Source: Prorocentrum cordatum
Taxonomy: Eukaryota; Sar; Dinophyceae; Prorocentrales; Prorocentraceae
Direction: 5' to 3'
Assembly: GCA_963575745.1 (NCBI GenBank)
Contig: CAUYUJ010015737.1
Span: forward strand, 74,001 to 134,000
Length of the DNA: 60,000 nucleotides
In this document: positions 19,813 to 29,289 of the stretch, in pieces
Numbering within the stretch: the first letter of the stretch is position 1
How the letters are laid out: the number at the start of each line of letters is the position of its first letter
Position numbers and translations under genes: made by a program
The notes under the pieces: generated by a model
Databases searched by the model: none
Seen by the model: only the letters and a program-made list of their open reading frames with translations
What the model was told of the DNA's origin: nothing

Positions 19813-19935
19813 TGGGAGCCCAAGGGGCGGTATCCCAGAAGGCTCCTGCCAGCCAGGCAGCGCCGTTCACACGCCCTATGCTGGCGCAAGGACGCCGACC
19901 ATTCTACAGTGGGCCTGGCTACCGCAATGGTTTTC
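19813..19935 (+). repeat. E1 B2 repeat and right end
   Basis: Ends in TTTTC (19931-19935), followed by CCGCCC. Those six bases also follow TTTTC in the empty site at 2710-2720. Confidence 0.85.
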
Positions 19936-20297
19936 CCGCCCAGCGGGCCACGCGCGCCCGGGCGTCCCGCCCTGCAGAGCAGCCTCCCTCAGGGCTATTG
20001 CGGCGCTGTCACCGAAGCTGACTGCGGGAAGGCAATGGCGACGAGGAGCGGCGGCGAAGTGGCAACGAGGAGCACCAGCAGAGAGCCACGAGGTCGCTGC
20101 AAGGAGCCACAGCGCACGCCACCAGCGCCAAGCCAACCAACCGACCAACCGAGGGAGGAAGCGGAAGAGGAACCACCTGCCGCCAAGCAGCCCTGGACGA
20201 GTGAGAATAACGCACGCTGCGGCCAAGCGCATGGCTGACCGAGGCATAGAAGCCAAGATGCACAAAGGCAGAGAGGCGCACTCATGTGCGCCCTAAA

Positions 20298-20342
20298 GAT
20301 TTTCCTGCCCCCAAATCGCTAGATTTGGGGGCTATGAAAATC
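20298..20342 (-). repeat. E2 A2 terminal hairpin
   Basis: GATTTTCCTG, then the stem CCCCCAAATC-GCTA-GATTTGGGGG, then CTATGAAAATC. The stem is perfect and differs from the E3 and E6 stems by paired changes. Confidence 0.85.
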
Positions 20343-21300
20343 TTTGCGGGCTACCATATATCTCATCCCCACAAATGGGTCGACGCTCCCGCGCTGCCGT
20401 TGGGCCAGCGGGAGACAAGGCGCCGCCAGACTGGACTCGACTGGAGCTTCTCCACGGGCCCAATGCTTCCAGTGTGGCCAGGCCGGCGGCGCTGAGCCAC
20501 GCAAGTGGCGCGAGCGCAGGAGTCAAGTTTTGCAACGAACCCTGCGTGCCCAATGCATGCAAACGCGACGACTGTGTGGTTCGCCACTCACAAGTGGGCA
20601 AGCGCCGCTTGCCAGACGCTATGCGCGCAGGACAACCAGCGCCCCTCCGCGCCGGGCACGCCTGCGTGCCATTACACCCGAACGCGATCGGATTGGAACG
20701 CTTGATTCAGATCCCAAGACAACCGAGCGACGGAGCGCGCCTGCGGCCGAACGTTCCGGGCACGCTTGCGCCTGCCTGCGCAGAATCGGGCTCCGATTAT
20801 GATTCGGGGCGCGCCCGCAACGGAACCTGGAATTACCTTTCATTGCGATTCTGTGGGCGCGCGCGCCAGCGCCGCAATCGCATCCCGGCTTGGTCGCGCC
20901 TGCACACGCCAGTTCGCGCGCTGATCGAGATTTTAAACGCTCTGCGCCCATGAGCGCGAATCGCGCTCCGATTGCGTCGCAAGACACCTACGCACATAAG
21001 CGCTGCCTGCGCTCTCCGATTGCGATAAGCGCTGCCTGCGCGCTCTGACTGCGATCCTTGGCGCGCCTGCGCCGGAACGCGCTCCGACAACGAATCTGCG
21101 CCCAAGCAACGCCAGGATGCCCGGATCGCGCTCTGATAGCGCCCGCGCCCGAACGCGTGCACTCGCACCCCAATTGTGTTTCTGGGCACGCCTCCGCCCA
21201 CAAGCGCGTAATCGCGAACGATTGTGATTGCGGGCGCGCCTGCCCCTGCACGCGCGGAACCACACTTCGGCATCGGCTCTGGGCGCGCCTGCCATAAGCG
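20336..21300. other. E2 internal sequence, no gene seen
   Basis: Starts with the presumed B1 end (GAAAATCTTTGCGGGC) and continues as dispersed GCGCC-rich degenerate repeats. I see no homology to the other elements and no RNA gene. Confidence 0.5.
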
Positions 21301-22895
21301 CGCTGTCGCGCCGAGCGCACCGGCGCTAGTCGCACCGGTCGCGCTGGTCACGCCGGTCGCGCTGGTCGCGACGGTCGCACCGGTTGCGCTGGTCGCGCCT
21401 GTCACGCCGGTTGCGCCGGTGCCGGTCGCGCCGGTCGCGCCGGTTGCGCCGGTTGGGCCGTCGCGCCGGTTGCGATGGCTGCGCCGGTTCCGCCGGTGCT
21501 GGTCGCGCCGGTCGCGCCGGTTGCGCTTGTTGCGTCGGTCGCGCCGGCCACGCCGGTTGCGCCGGTCACGCCGGTTGTGCCAGCGCCGGTCGTGCCGGTC
21601 GCGCCGGTTGCGCCGGTTGCACAGGTCGCGCTGGTCGCGCAGGTCACGCCGGTTGCGCCGGCCGCGCCGGTTGCGCGAGGGTCGCGCCTGTTGCGCGTGT
21701 CGCGCCGGTGCCGGTCACTCCGGCGCCGGTCTCGTCGGTCGCGCCGGTCGCGCGCGTCGCGCCTGTCGCGCCGGTCGTGCCGGTCGAGCCGGTCACGCCG
21801 GTTGCGCCGGTCGCGCCAGTCGCGCCGGTTGCGCCGGTTGCGCCGGCGCCAGTCGCGCCGGCCGCGCCGGTGGCTATCGTGCCCGCGGTCGCGCCGGTGC
21901 CGGGCGCGCTGGTCGCGTCGGCTGGTCGCCCTGGTCGCGCCAGTTGCGCCGGTCGCGCCGGTCGTGCCGGTCGCGCCGGTTGCGCCAATCGCGCCGGTTG
22001 CGCCAGTGCCCGTCGCGCAGGCCGCGCCAGTCGCCCCGGTCGCGCTGGTTGCGCTGGTCGCGCCGGCCGTGCCGGTCACGCCGGTTGCGCTGGTTGCGCG
22101 AGTGCCGGTCGCGCCGGTCGCGTCTGTTGCGCTGGCCGCGCCGGTCGCCCGGCCAGGCCGGTTGCGCCGGTCACGCGCCGGTGCCGGATGCGCCGGTCGC
22201 CCCATTTGCACTGGCCGCGCCGGTCGCTGGTTGCGCTGGTCGCGCTGGTCGCGCCGGTCACGCCGGTTGCGCCGGTCGCGCCGGTTGCGCCGGTGCCGGT
22301 CGCGCCGGTGGCGCCGGTCGCGCGAGTCGCGCCGATTGCGCGCGTCGCGCCAGTGCCGGTCACTCCAGGCGCCGGTCTCGCCGGTCGCGCCGGTCGCGCG
22401 GGTCGCGCCTGTCGTGCCGGTCGCGCCGGTCGCGCCGGTCACGCCGGTCGCGCCGGCCGCGCCGGTCGCGCCGGTTGCGCTGGTTGCGCCGGTTGCGCTG
22501 GCGCCAGTTGCGCCGGTGGCTATGGCCGCGCCAGTCGTGCCGGCGGTCGCGCCGGTGCCGATCGCGCTGGTCGCGCCGGCTGGTCGTGCCGGTCGCGCCA
22601 GTTGCGCCGGTCGCGCCGGCCGTGCCGGTCGCGCCGGTTGCGCCAATCGCGCCGGTTGCGCCGGTGCCCGTCGCGCAGGCCGCGCCGGTCGCCCCGGTTG
22701 CGCCAGTTGCGCTGGTCGCGCCGGCCGTGCCGGTCACGCCGATTGCGCCGGTTGCGCCGGTGCCGGTCGCGCCGGTCGCGCCCGCTGCGCTGGTCGCGCC
22801 GGTCGCCCAGCAACGCCGGTTGCGCCGGTCGCGCTGGGTGCGCCGGTGCCGGTTGCGCCGGTCGCGCCTTTCGCACTGGTAGCGCCGGTTGTGCC
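21300..22895. repeat. 1.6-kb array of 9-bp units (GCGCCGGTC/T)
   Basis: Nearly unbroken 9-bp units GCGCCGGTC, GCGCCGGTT, GCGCTGGTC and rarer variants. Because 9 is divisible by 3, all frames stay open on both strands (Ala-Pro-Val repeats and others), so the long open frames here are not evidence of genes. Blocks of about 650 bp within the array repeat each other (about 21700-22060 and 22340-22700). Confidence 0.9.
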
Positions 22896-22929
22896 GGGGG
22901 TAACAAACCGCACTTGTGACGCTGCAGGG

Positions 22930-23340
22930 AAGCCACGGGCCACTGCCGCCAGGGCGTTCCGCCCTGCAGAGCAGCCTCCCACAGGGCTGTTGCGGCGCTG
23001 CCACGGGCCAAGCGCGCCAGGGCGTTCGACCCTGCAAAGCAGCCTCCCTCAGGGCTGTTGCGGCGCTGCCACGGGCCACTGGCGCCAGGGCGTTCCGCCC
23101 TGCAGAGCAGCCTCCCTCAGGAATGTTGCGGCGCTGCCACGGGCCACGCGCGCCAGGGCGTTCCACCCTGCAGAGCAGCCTCCCTCAGGGCTGTTGCGGC
23201 GCTGCCAGGGCGCCCCGCCCTGCAGAGCAGCCTCCCTCAAGGCTGTTGCGGCGCTGCCACGGGCCACGCGCGCCCGGGCGTCCCGCCCTGCAGAGCAGCC
23301 TCCCTCAGGGCTATTGCGGCGCTGTCACCGAAGCTGACTG
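22930..23340. repeat. ~69-bp tandem repeats
   Basis: Six units with CCCTGCAGAGCAGCCTCCCTCAGG spaced 52-70 bp. The last one lies inside the E2 A1 repeat; the A2 repeat at 19945 starts with the same unit. Confidence 0.8.
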
Positions 23341-23655
23341 CGGGAAGGCAATGGCGACGAGGAGCGGCGGCGAAGTGGCAACGAGGAGCACCAGCAGAGA
23401 GCCACGAGGTCGCCGCAAGGAGCCACAGCGCACGCCACCAGCGCCAAGCCAACCAACCGACCAACCGAGGGAGGAAGCGGAAGAGGAACCACCTGCCGCC
23501 AAGCAGCCCAGGGCGAGTGAGAATAACGCACGCTGCGGCCAAGCGCATGGCTGACCGAGGCATAGAAGCCAAGATGCACAAAGGCAGAGAGGCGCACTCA
23601 TGTGCGCCCTGAAGATTTTCCTGCCCCCCAAATCGCTACGCGATTTGGGGGCTAT
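23261..23655 (-). repeat. E2 A1 repeat with terminal hairpin
   Basis: 395 bp, matching 19945-20335. The hairpin at 23614-23655 has the stem CCCCCAAATCGC-TAC-GCGATTTGGGGG. It ends in CTAT and is followed by TAAAATAAC instead of GAAAATC. Confidence 0.8.
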
Positions 23656-24234
23656 TAAAATAACAAGTGATTTAAGGGCCGACCAATTTGAAGGACAAGG
23701 CCTTCGCTGAACGTTTCTGCGAGGCCGCTTGTGCTTCAAGGTAGTCTCTCATCGTGGACGCGAGGGTGGCCTCTGGGGTCGGCGCAAGCGGCGTCATCTT
23801 GCCACATTTCTCTTGCACGCGGAGCGCGAACGCGCTTCCCCAGGCAGCCCTGCGCAGAAGTATCGCAGAAGCTTCGCAGGCGCCTCGGACACGCCTCACC
23901 ACGGCACGTCCGCCAAGCGGCCGAGCAAGCTGAGCGCCACCCAGCGCTACGCCAAGCACCCAGGAGCATGGCGGAGAGGCCGCCAACCAACCCCCAGCCA
24001 TCCGAGTAGCGAGGACGAGGAGGAGAGGACCACCTGCCGCCCAGCAGCACCCAGGCCGTGAGAATGCCCCAGCCAAGGACGAGGAAAGGACAACCGCCTG
24101 CCGCCCAGCAGCGCCCAAGCCGTGAGAATTCCTCTGTGGTGCCAGGAAGCGGAGAAGCCAAGAAGCCCCAGAAAGGCCTGCCCCGCGATTTTCCTGCCCC
24201 GCAAACCGCTACGCGGTTTGCGGGCTATGAAAAC
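23656..24234 (-). mobile_element. E3: 5' scrap of a minus-strand element
   Basis: From right to left: terminal hairpin (24187-24234, stem CCCGCAAACCGC-TAC-GCGGTTTGCGGG), a leader related to other A repeats (CGCCTGCCGCCCAGCAG), a gag fragment, then the 28-bp junction block (23656-23682) against E2. The rest of the element has been cut away. It sits in the 3' part of E4 next to GAAAACTC. Confidence 0.65.
23684..23853 (-). pseudogene. gag fragment (E3)
   Basis: About 56 codons match the middle of gag: FALRVQEKC, then a Pro-rich linker, then YLEAQAASQKRSAKALSFKL, which is close to the E6 copy (LRVQDKC, YLEAQAASQKRS). Both ends are cut: the right end joins the E3 leader and the left end stops at the 28-bp junction block. 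It is not functional. Confidence 0.8.
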
Positions 24235-24431
24235 TCTGGTCGGTTCGCTCGAGCATCGAACCCCCTGAATCGGCAATCCAAGTAGGGGCCCGGAATTCAT
24301 AGCACACCACGACCCGCACATGCGACGCGCATGGATTCGAATCGCCAATCCGACCATCGGGCAGCCGTTGTCGACAACCTGAGCTGGCAATGCTCCTTTT
24401 TTCCGTGCGCCCAGGCGTGCTGCTCCGACTA

Positions 24432-24861
24432 TCACTGCGGCCATGGTGCATCTGGTGGCGTCTCCCAAGAAACTTGCGCAAAACCAGCCCGTCTTCCAGC
24501 TCGCGCTGCTTCTCGCCTGGCCGAGAAGGTGCATCGGCCATGTTCATATGGCTTGGCACGTAAAGGCAATAAAATAGAAGACAAGACCGGGCAACGCGTA
24601 GCCAGGGATCGCCCACGAGATCGTTCCAGTCGGGTTGCCTGGATGACCCGCGGAGCAGCGTGCTGAGGGCATTAGTGTTGTCGACTAACAGGCAAACCTC
24701 CAGTTTGCTCTTCTGGCGCCTCAGCACCCAAGCCAAAACGCAGCAATTCCCACGTCGCTACTTGATTCTTCCTGTGGCGCACCCACTGCAGCGGGCGCGC
24801 CGCGGCGAGCGATCTGCGCAGCATCTCGCAGGGCGCGAGAGAGCCAATGGGAGCCCGACAG
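24432..24861 (-). pseudogene. RNase H part 2 of E4
   Basis: From the tRNA side, residues resembling QWVRHRKNQVATWELL are followed by a frameshift, then LLVDNTNALSTLLRG, SRQPDWNDLVGDPWLRVA, YVPSHMNMADAPSRP and a degraded end PPDAPWPQ-TGA, as in E6. The catalytic positions Glu (WEL), Asp (VDN) and Asp (ADAP) are recognisable. The left neighbour (24235-24431) is the RT-YR spacer of E4. The upstream part of this gene is at 25316-25534. Confidence 0.8.
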
Positions 24862-24870
24862 CGGCGAAAA

Positions 24871-24952
24871 TGACAGCTGTGGGATTTGAGCCCACGCAGC
24901 TTGCGCTAGTGGAACTTGAGTCCACCCCCTTAGACCACTCGGGCAAACTGTC
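24871..24952 (-). tRNA. tRNA-Leu(CAA)
   Basis: Class II tRNA of 82 nt. Acceptor GACAGTT/AGCTGTC pairs fully (one G-T) with discriminator A. The anticodon arm GTGGA-CTCAAGT-TCCAC gives CAA, the variable arm is long (TAGCGCAAGCTGC) and the T arm GTGGG-CTCAAAT-CCCAC is perfect. All features of a working eukaryotic leucine tRNA for UUG are present. Confidence 0.93.
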
Positions 24953-25039
24953 CTTGGTGCTGCGCCGCTTCCATCGCGCGCGGACCCCCGCCGTCGGCGA
25001 CGGGCAGTCGCCGCGTCGCCCCGCGCAGGCGCAGCACCT

Positions 25040-25112
25040 GCCTCTTTAGCTTAGTTGGTAGAGCACCCGCTCAGTAAGCGGGAGGTCGTGGGCTCGAATC
25101 CCACAGGAGGCT
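25040..25112 (+). tRNA. tRNA-Thr(AGU)
   Basis: Acceptor GCCTCTT/AGGAGGC, anticodon arm CCCGC-TCAGTAA-GCGGG (anticodon AGT) and T arm GTGGG-CTCGAAT-CCCAC all pair. TTTT at 25112-25115 would end pol III transcription. Position 33 is C rather than the near-universal U, which is odd. The gene lies 87 bp from tRNA-Leu and 125 bp from tRNA-Trp, on the opposite strand to both. Confidence 0.88.
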
Positions 25113-25237
25113 TTTACACGGGCAAGGTCCACGGCTGGGGGCGGCCATGGCGCCCGCGGATGCTCCGCGTGGGGGCGCCGCCTCTTCTGCGACGCGGCCA
25201 GCACTTGGCGCGCTGCCCGCCCTGCCAGCAAACAACA

Positions 25238-25309
25238 TGAGGGCAGAGAGATTCGAGCTCCCAGCCTTCTGATCTGGAGTCAGACGCGCTGCCGTTGCGC
25301 CATACCAGC
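25238..25309 (-). tRNA. tRNA-Trp(CCA)
   Basis: Anticodon arm TCTGA-CTCCAGA-TCAGA gives CCA. The D arm (GCGC...GCGC) is intact and the T arm GGGAG-CTCGAAT-CTCTC has one G-T pair. Acceptor GCTGGTA against TGCCCTC has two mismatches (positions 2-71 and 3-70), so it may be impaired or wrongly bounded at the 5' end. Confidence 0.82.
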
Positions 25310-25315
25310 GGTGGC

Positions 25316-25534
25316 TGGACAGTGAAGGTCGCCCACGCGCGGACACCGGGCATTGCCACAACCCAGCCGAGATTCCCCCGGCCAGTCGCGTTGGAATAAA
25401 AAACGCAGCGAACGCGGGCAACAGGCTGCCTGCACCGGAAAACGCCGCAAGGCACGCACTCCAAGAATCGGAGCCACCACTCGAGCGCCCGGGCCACGCG
25501 GCCAGACAGGCGAGACGAATTGCGGGAAGCATGC
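25316..25534 (-). pseudogene. RNase H part 1 of E4
   Basis: Reads HASRNSSRLSGRVARALEWWLRFL, then CVFYSNATGRGNLGWVV; E6 has LQWWLRFL and YSDATGNGNVAWVI. The first catalytic Asp of RNase H (YSDATG) is Asn here. The right edge is the E5 insertion: codons ..FWHA end at 32587 and resume as HASRN here, sharing GCATGC. The left edge is the tRNA segment, after WATFTVQ. Broken copy. Confidence 0.85.
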
Positions 25535-25731
25535 GAAAATCTCCTGCAGGCTGCCCTCGCAGGAGCGTTGGGCAGTGATGTCAAGCCTGCTGCTGGGCTG
25601 GGCTCCTGGGCAAACGCACCAGGCCCCCAGTCCAGCAGGGCAGCCTGCAGGAATAGCCACAGCCACAGCACATACATGGGGTGGCAGAGGGTGGGTTGCG
25701 GCGCCGCCAGCTCTCCCATCCTGGGCAGCGC

Positions 25732-26205
25732 GGCGCCGCGCGCTCTATGACGGAAAGCCTTCCCGTCCTGCGGGGGCTCTTCCTGTCACAGCGCTGCCTC
25801 CCGTCCTGCGGGAAGCTCGGCCTCGCTGCGGAGTGCCTCTCCCGTCCTGCGGGACATTCTCTCTGCTGCGGGGCGTCGCCCCGCTGCTGCGACGTGCTGA
25901 ACACGGATCGGATCTGCAGCGAGGAGCGCTCTCCACCGCACATCCCAGCCACCAACCAGCCAGCCAGCGAAGAGGAGGAAGACGGAGGCGAGCGGGAGGT
26001 GAGGCCGCTCGGGCGCGTGAGCGACAGCCCCCTGTTGGAGGCACCCAGGCAGCGAGCTGCGCCTGCCACCCAAAGCGCCCGACGTCGCATTCTTTGAGGG
26101 CTGCCAAAAGGCTAAGAGGCCAGGAAGCGAAAAGGCACCCATTTGGCACCGGTCACCTTGGGAGATTTTCCTGCCCCCAAAACCGCTGCGCGATTTCGGG
26201 GCTAT
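25732..26205 (-). repeat. E5 A2 repeat with hairpin
   Basis: 474 bp, matching 32116-32586. It contains three TCCCGTCCTGCGGGA mini-hairpins (25758-25860). The terminal hairpin is at 26164-26205: GATTTTCCTGCCCCC-AAAACCGCTGCGCGATTTC-GGGGCTAT, less perfectly paired than in E2 or E3. It is followed by B1 (GAAAATCTCC). Confidence 0.8.
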
Positions 26206-26297
26206 GAAAATCTCCTGCAGGCTGCCCTCGCAGGAGCGTTGGGCAGTGATGTCAAGCCTGCTGCTGGTCTGGGCTCCTGGGCAAACGCACCAGGCCC
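26206..26297 (-). repeat. E5 B1 repeat
   Basis: 92 bp, nearly identical to 25535-25626 (B2). Both begin GAAAATCTCCTGCAGG, which reads on the minus strand as an end in GATTTTC. Confidence 0.8.
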
Positions 26298-27694
26298 AAT
26301 GCACCCAGGGCCCAGCCAAGCAGCTGCCGAGGCAGACCCGCGTCTGAGATAACACCGGGCCCAATGCACAGACAAGGCGTTGCTTGGGAGATGCTTGGGC
26401 TGCGCGCGCGCGCGTAGAGAAGACGAGCTGTCTTCTGCGCGCACTCAGGTTGGTGCACTCCCGCGGGCCACATCGCTGTGCGGCCGGCTTCGGCTCCGCT
26501 TGACCGTTTGCGCGGCCTCGCGCATCGCCTCCGCGCGCTTCCGCCGCGCCCGCGCCTGTCTGCGCGCGCTTCCGTTTGCCTGAACGCGTAGGCGCTGGCG
26601 CTATCATTTATGCTACTACGCGCCTTTGCGTGCCTCTGTGCGCCTGCTTGGTATGCGTGAGTGTGCGCACTTCTGCATACTTCGGCGCGCTATTGCGCGC
26701 TATTCCGCGCGTCTGTGCGCTCCTTACGTTTCTGCGCGCGTCTCCGCGCTTTTGCGCCTGCCTGCGCGCTCTGAGTGTATCAGCGTGCTTCTTTTACTCT
26801 TCTGCGCGTCCGTGTTTGCTTTCGCGCGCATGTGCGCTTTTGCGTGCTTCCCGCGTTCTGCGCGCCTGTCCGTGCTTCTGCGCGCCACGGCGCGTTCCAG
26901 CGCGCTCCATTGCGCTTTTGCGCGCCTCTGCGTACGCTTTCTGCGCGCCTGTGCATGTCTGCGCGCCGCAGCATACCTGTGCGTGCTTCCGCGCGCCTGC
27001 GCGCGCCCCTGCGCGCCTGCGCCCGCTTCCGCGCGCTGGTGCTCGTCAGCACGCTCGAATGCGTTTATGCTAGCCTCCGCGCGCTGTTGCGCGCCTGTGC
27101 GCGTGGTCGCGCTTCTGCGCGCTTGCGCGCGTTTCTGCGCCTGAGCGTTCTTGCGCACTTACGCCTGCGCGCCCTTCCGCGCGTGAGTGTTCAAGCGCCC
27201 TTGTGCGCTTCTGCACGTCTTGGCGTGCGAATCTGCGCGCCTGTGCGGGTTTACGCGCCCCTGTGTGCTCGCGCCTGCTTCTGCGCGCCACAGCGCGTGC
27301 CCGCTGCATGCCACGCTTCTGCGCCTCAGTATGCGTTTCGCGCGACCGCGGGCGTTTTAGCGCGGCCGTCCGCAACTCTGCTCGCGCTTTCGCGCGCCTG
27401 CGCACACGTTCGTCCGCCCGCGCCCCCGCAACACCTGCGCGGGCTTTTGCGCGCCTCTGCGCGTTCCTGCGCGCGTGCGCGTTCTATCTGCGCAGCTGTG
27501 TGTTTCTGCGCGCCTATGCAGGTTTGTGCGATTCTGCGCGTTTATATAGCGCTTCCGCGCCTAGGCGTGTGTTTCGCGCGCCTGCGGGTGTTTTAGCGCA
27601 TCTCACGGCAACTCTGCGCGCCTCTGCGCACTCCTGCGCGCGCTACGCGCTTGCGGCATCGTCGCGGGACTTTACGCGTCTCTGCGCGTTTTTA
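26298..27694. repeat. Low-complexity GCGC tract in E5, left part
   Basis: Irregular repeats of TGCGCGCCTNTGCGCGCTT type, with no gene. The same tract continues at 28724-29260, on the far side of the E12 insertion. Confidence 0.7.
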
Positions 27695-28723
27695 GGGCGC
27701 GTAAACTTGTTTCCGCCACAGGAAAATCATCAGGAGCAAGCCCTTGCATTGTTTTCTCCTTGCTTCTTCGCCTCTATGCCTCTTCGCCTGCCTCGCGGGC
27801 TAGAAGTCCTCGGCAAGCCGGCGATTCCGTGGAACGGCGGAAATAAGCTCCTGGGCGCGGCTCTGCTGGCGTGGGGTTTCTCGAGGCTTGCCCGCGCTCC
27901 TCGTCGCCACAGCCCGCGTTCCTCGTCGCCTAGGCGTGTCCGTTGTCCTTGTCGCTTGAGCTTCCTGGACGATTCTTGCCGCTCCTCGTCGCCTTGACCG
28001 CTGGGAGTGTCGTCCTGCCGCTCTTGCACAGCCATGTCCGCCGACTTGGGGACCTCTGGCTTGCCACGCCTACCGAAGTGGAGGCCTCCGGCGCCAAGCC
28101 CGCCGACTTGGGGGCCTCTGGCATGGGTCCCTGCCTTTTCGCGGGCAAACCCAGGGTCCCTGTCTTCTCGCGGACAAACCCAAGCCCTACGGGCTGTTCC
28201 CCTTCGGGCCTTTGCCTTTTCGCGGGCATACCCAGGCTTCCTGCTTTCTCGCGGACAAGGGCTGCTTCAAGAGCGTGATGCTCTCTGGCGGGAGTGCTCT
28301 GTCTGGCGTGCCCACACTCGTCGCCACCCTGGCCCGCCGAGAGGGCATCCTCAGCATGCCCGCCGACTTGGGGACCTCTGGCTTGCCACGCCTACCGACT
28401 TGGAGGCCTCTGGCGCTAAGCCCGCCGGCTTGGGGGCCTCTGGCATGGGTCTCTGCTTTTTCCCGGGCAAACCCAGGGTCGTGCCTTCTCGCGGACAAAC
28501 CCAGGCCCTACTAAGGGCTGTTTCTCACCGCGCCTGCGCGCCGTCTCTGGCCCACCCGCATACCACCCTCGCGGCTTTCGCCGGTGCCCTGTCCTGGCTG
28601 GGAGTCTCGGATTGAGATCCAGAAGACCCCAGCCAGGCAGCGCTTCCCTCAAGCCCCTTGCTGGCGCGAGGGCGCCGGCCATTTGTCTGCACATGCGAGG
28701 GCTTGGCGGCCGCAGTGATTTTC
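27695..28723 (+). mobile_element. E12: ~1-kb solo element inside E5
   Basis: The left end carries GCGTAAAC-TT-GTTTCCGC followed by CACAGGAAAATC, like the E9 hairpin read on the other strand. The right end is GCAGTGATTTTC (TTTTC 28719-28723), preceded by ~150 bp resembling the B repeats of E1 and E9 (CCAGCCAGGCAGCGC, CTGGCGC, CGCCGGCCATT). There are no genes. Inside are two partial copies of a block with CCCGCCGACTTGGGG (28034 and 28357). The same GCGC tract flanks it on both sides, so it is an insertion. Confidence 0.6.
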
Positions 28724-29289
28724 GCGAGCCTGCAAATGCTTTTTGCCCAGTTGGGCGCGTCTGCGCGCCTCTGCGTGCGCTTCAGCGCGCCTCTGCACGA
28801 TCGCGTGCCTCTGGGACTCCTGTGCACGCTAAACCGTCTTTGAGCGCGCGCCTGTGCGCGCTTTCACGCGCTTCTGCGTCTCCACACGCCTTTGCGCGTT
28901 CCAACGCGTCCTGCGCGTCTGCGCGTGTTTCTGCGCGCTTGCGCGTGCCTGCTCACCTCTGCGTGCGTGCGCGCGTTTACGCGGCCCTGCCCGCGTGCGC
29001 GCCTGTGCCCGCGCGCGTCTGCACGTTAGCGCGCGCGTCTACATGTCCGAGCGCGCCTCTGCGCACTTTTGCGCGTCTCTGCGCGCTTTTGCACGCTCGT
29101 GCGCGCCCTCCGCGCAGTTGCGCGTCTGTGTGCCCGTGTGCGCATGCGCCTGAACCTGCGCGCGCTTCAGCGTGCGCACGCCTAAGCGCGCTTCCGCGTT
29201 TCTTCGCGCCTCTGCGCGTTTCCACGTGCGCTTGCGCGTGCCTGCGCAAGCACGTGTTCACGCGCTGAGTGCCGCCGCGCGCCGTCCCG
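28724..29289. repeat. Low-complexity GCGC tract in E5, right part
   Basis: Same composition as 26298-27694; passes into the 40-bp satellite at about 29290. No gene. Confidence 0.65.

Larger units (their letters stand above)
11269..19935 (+). mobile_element. E1: complete YR retrotransposon with split direct repeats
   Basis: The unit reads A1 (11269-11979), leader, gag, RT/RNase H, YR, B1 (18737-18859), A2 (18860-19572), B2 (19813-19935). A1/A2 (711 and 713 bp) and B1/B2 (123 bp each) are nearly identical direct repeats. A1 - genes - B1 A2 B2 is the split-direct-repeat layout known for PAT and Ngaro-type elements. No methyltransferase or integrase domain is seen, and the only recombinase is the YR. 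TTTTC lies immediately left of A1, at the end of B1 and at the end of B2. All three frames are open, so this is the best candidate for a recently active copy. DIRS1-type inverted terminal repeats are absent. Confidence 0.88.
19945..23655 (-). mobile_element. E2: gene-less element, minus orientation
   Basis: Two direct ~393-bp A repeats (19945-20335 and 23261-23655) both end on the right in GATTTTCCTG-hairpin-CTAT. The 2.9 kb between them has no gene. This is a non-autonomous member of the superfamily. Its B2 end on the left is missing where E1 abuts it. GAAAATC after the left hairpin (20336) marks the start of B1. Confidence 0.7.

Noticed and set aside
21224-23337. Proteins of Ala-Pro-Val or Gly-Arg-Ala repeats (500-620 codons)
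   Set aside because: A 9-bp array keeps every frame open; no start context, unique domain or conservation supports coding.
24289-24345. Possible fourth tRNA (GATTCGAATC T-loop-like sequence)
   Set aside because: The flanking bases do not form a T stem, and no anticodon or acceptor arm can be built around it.
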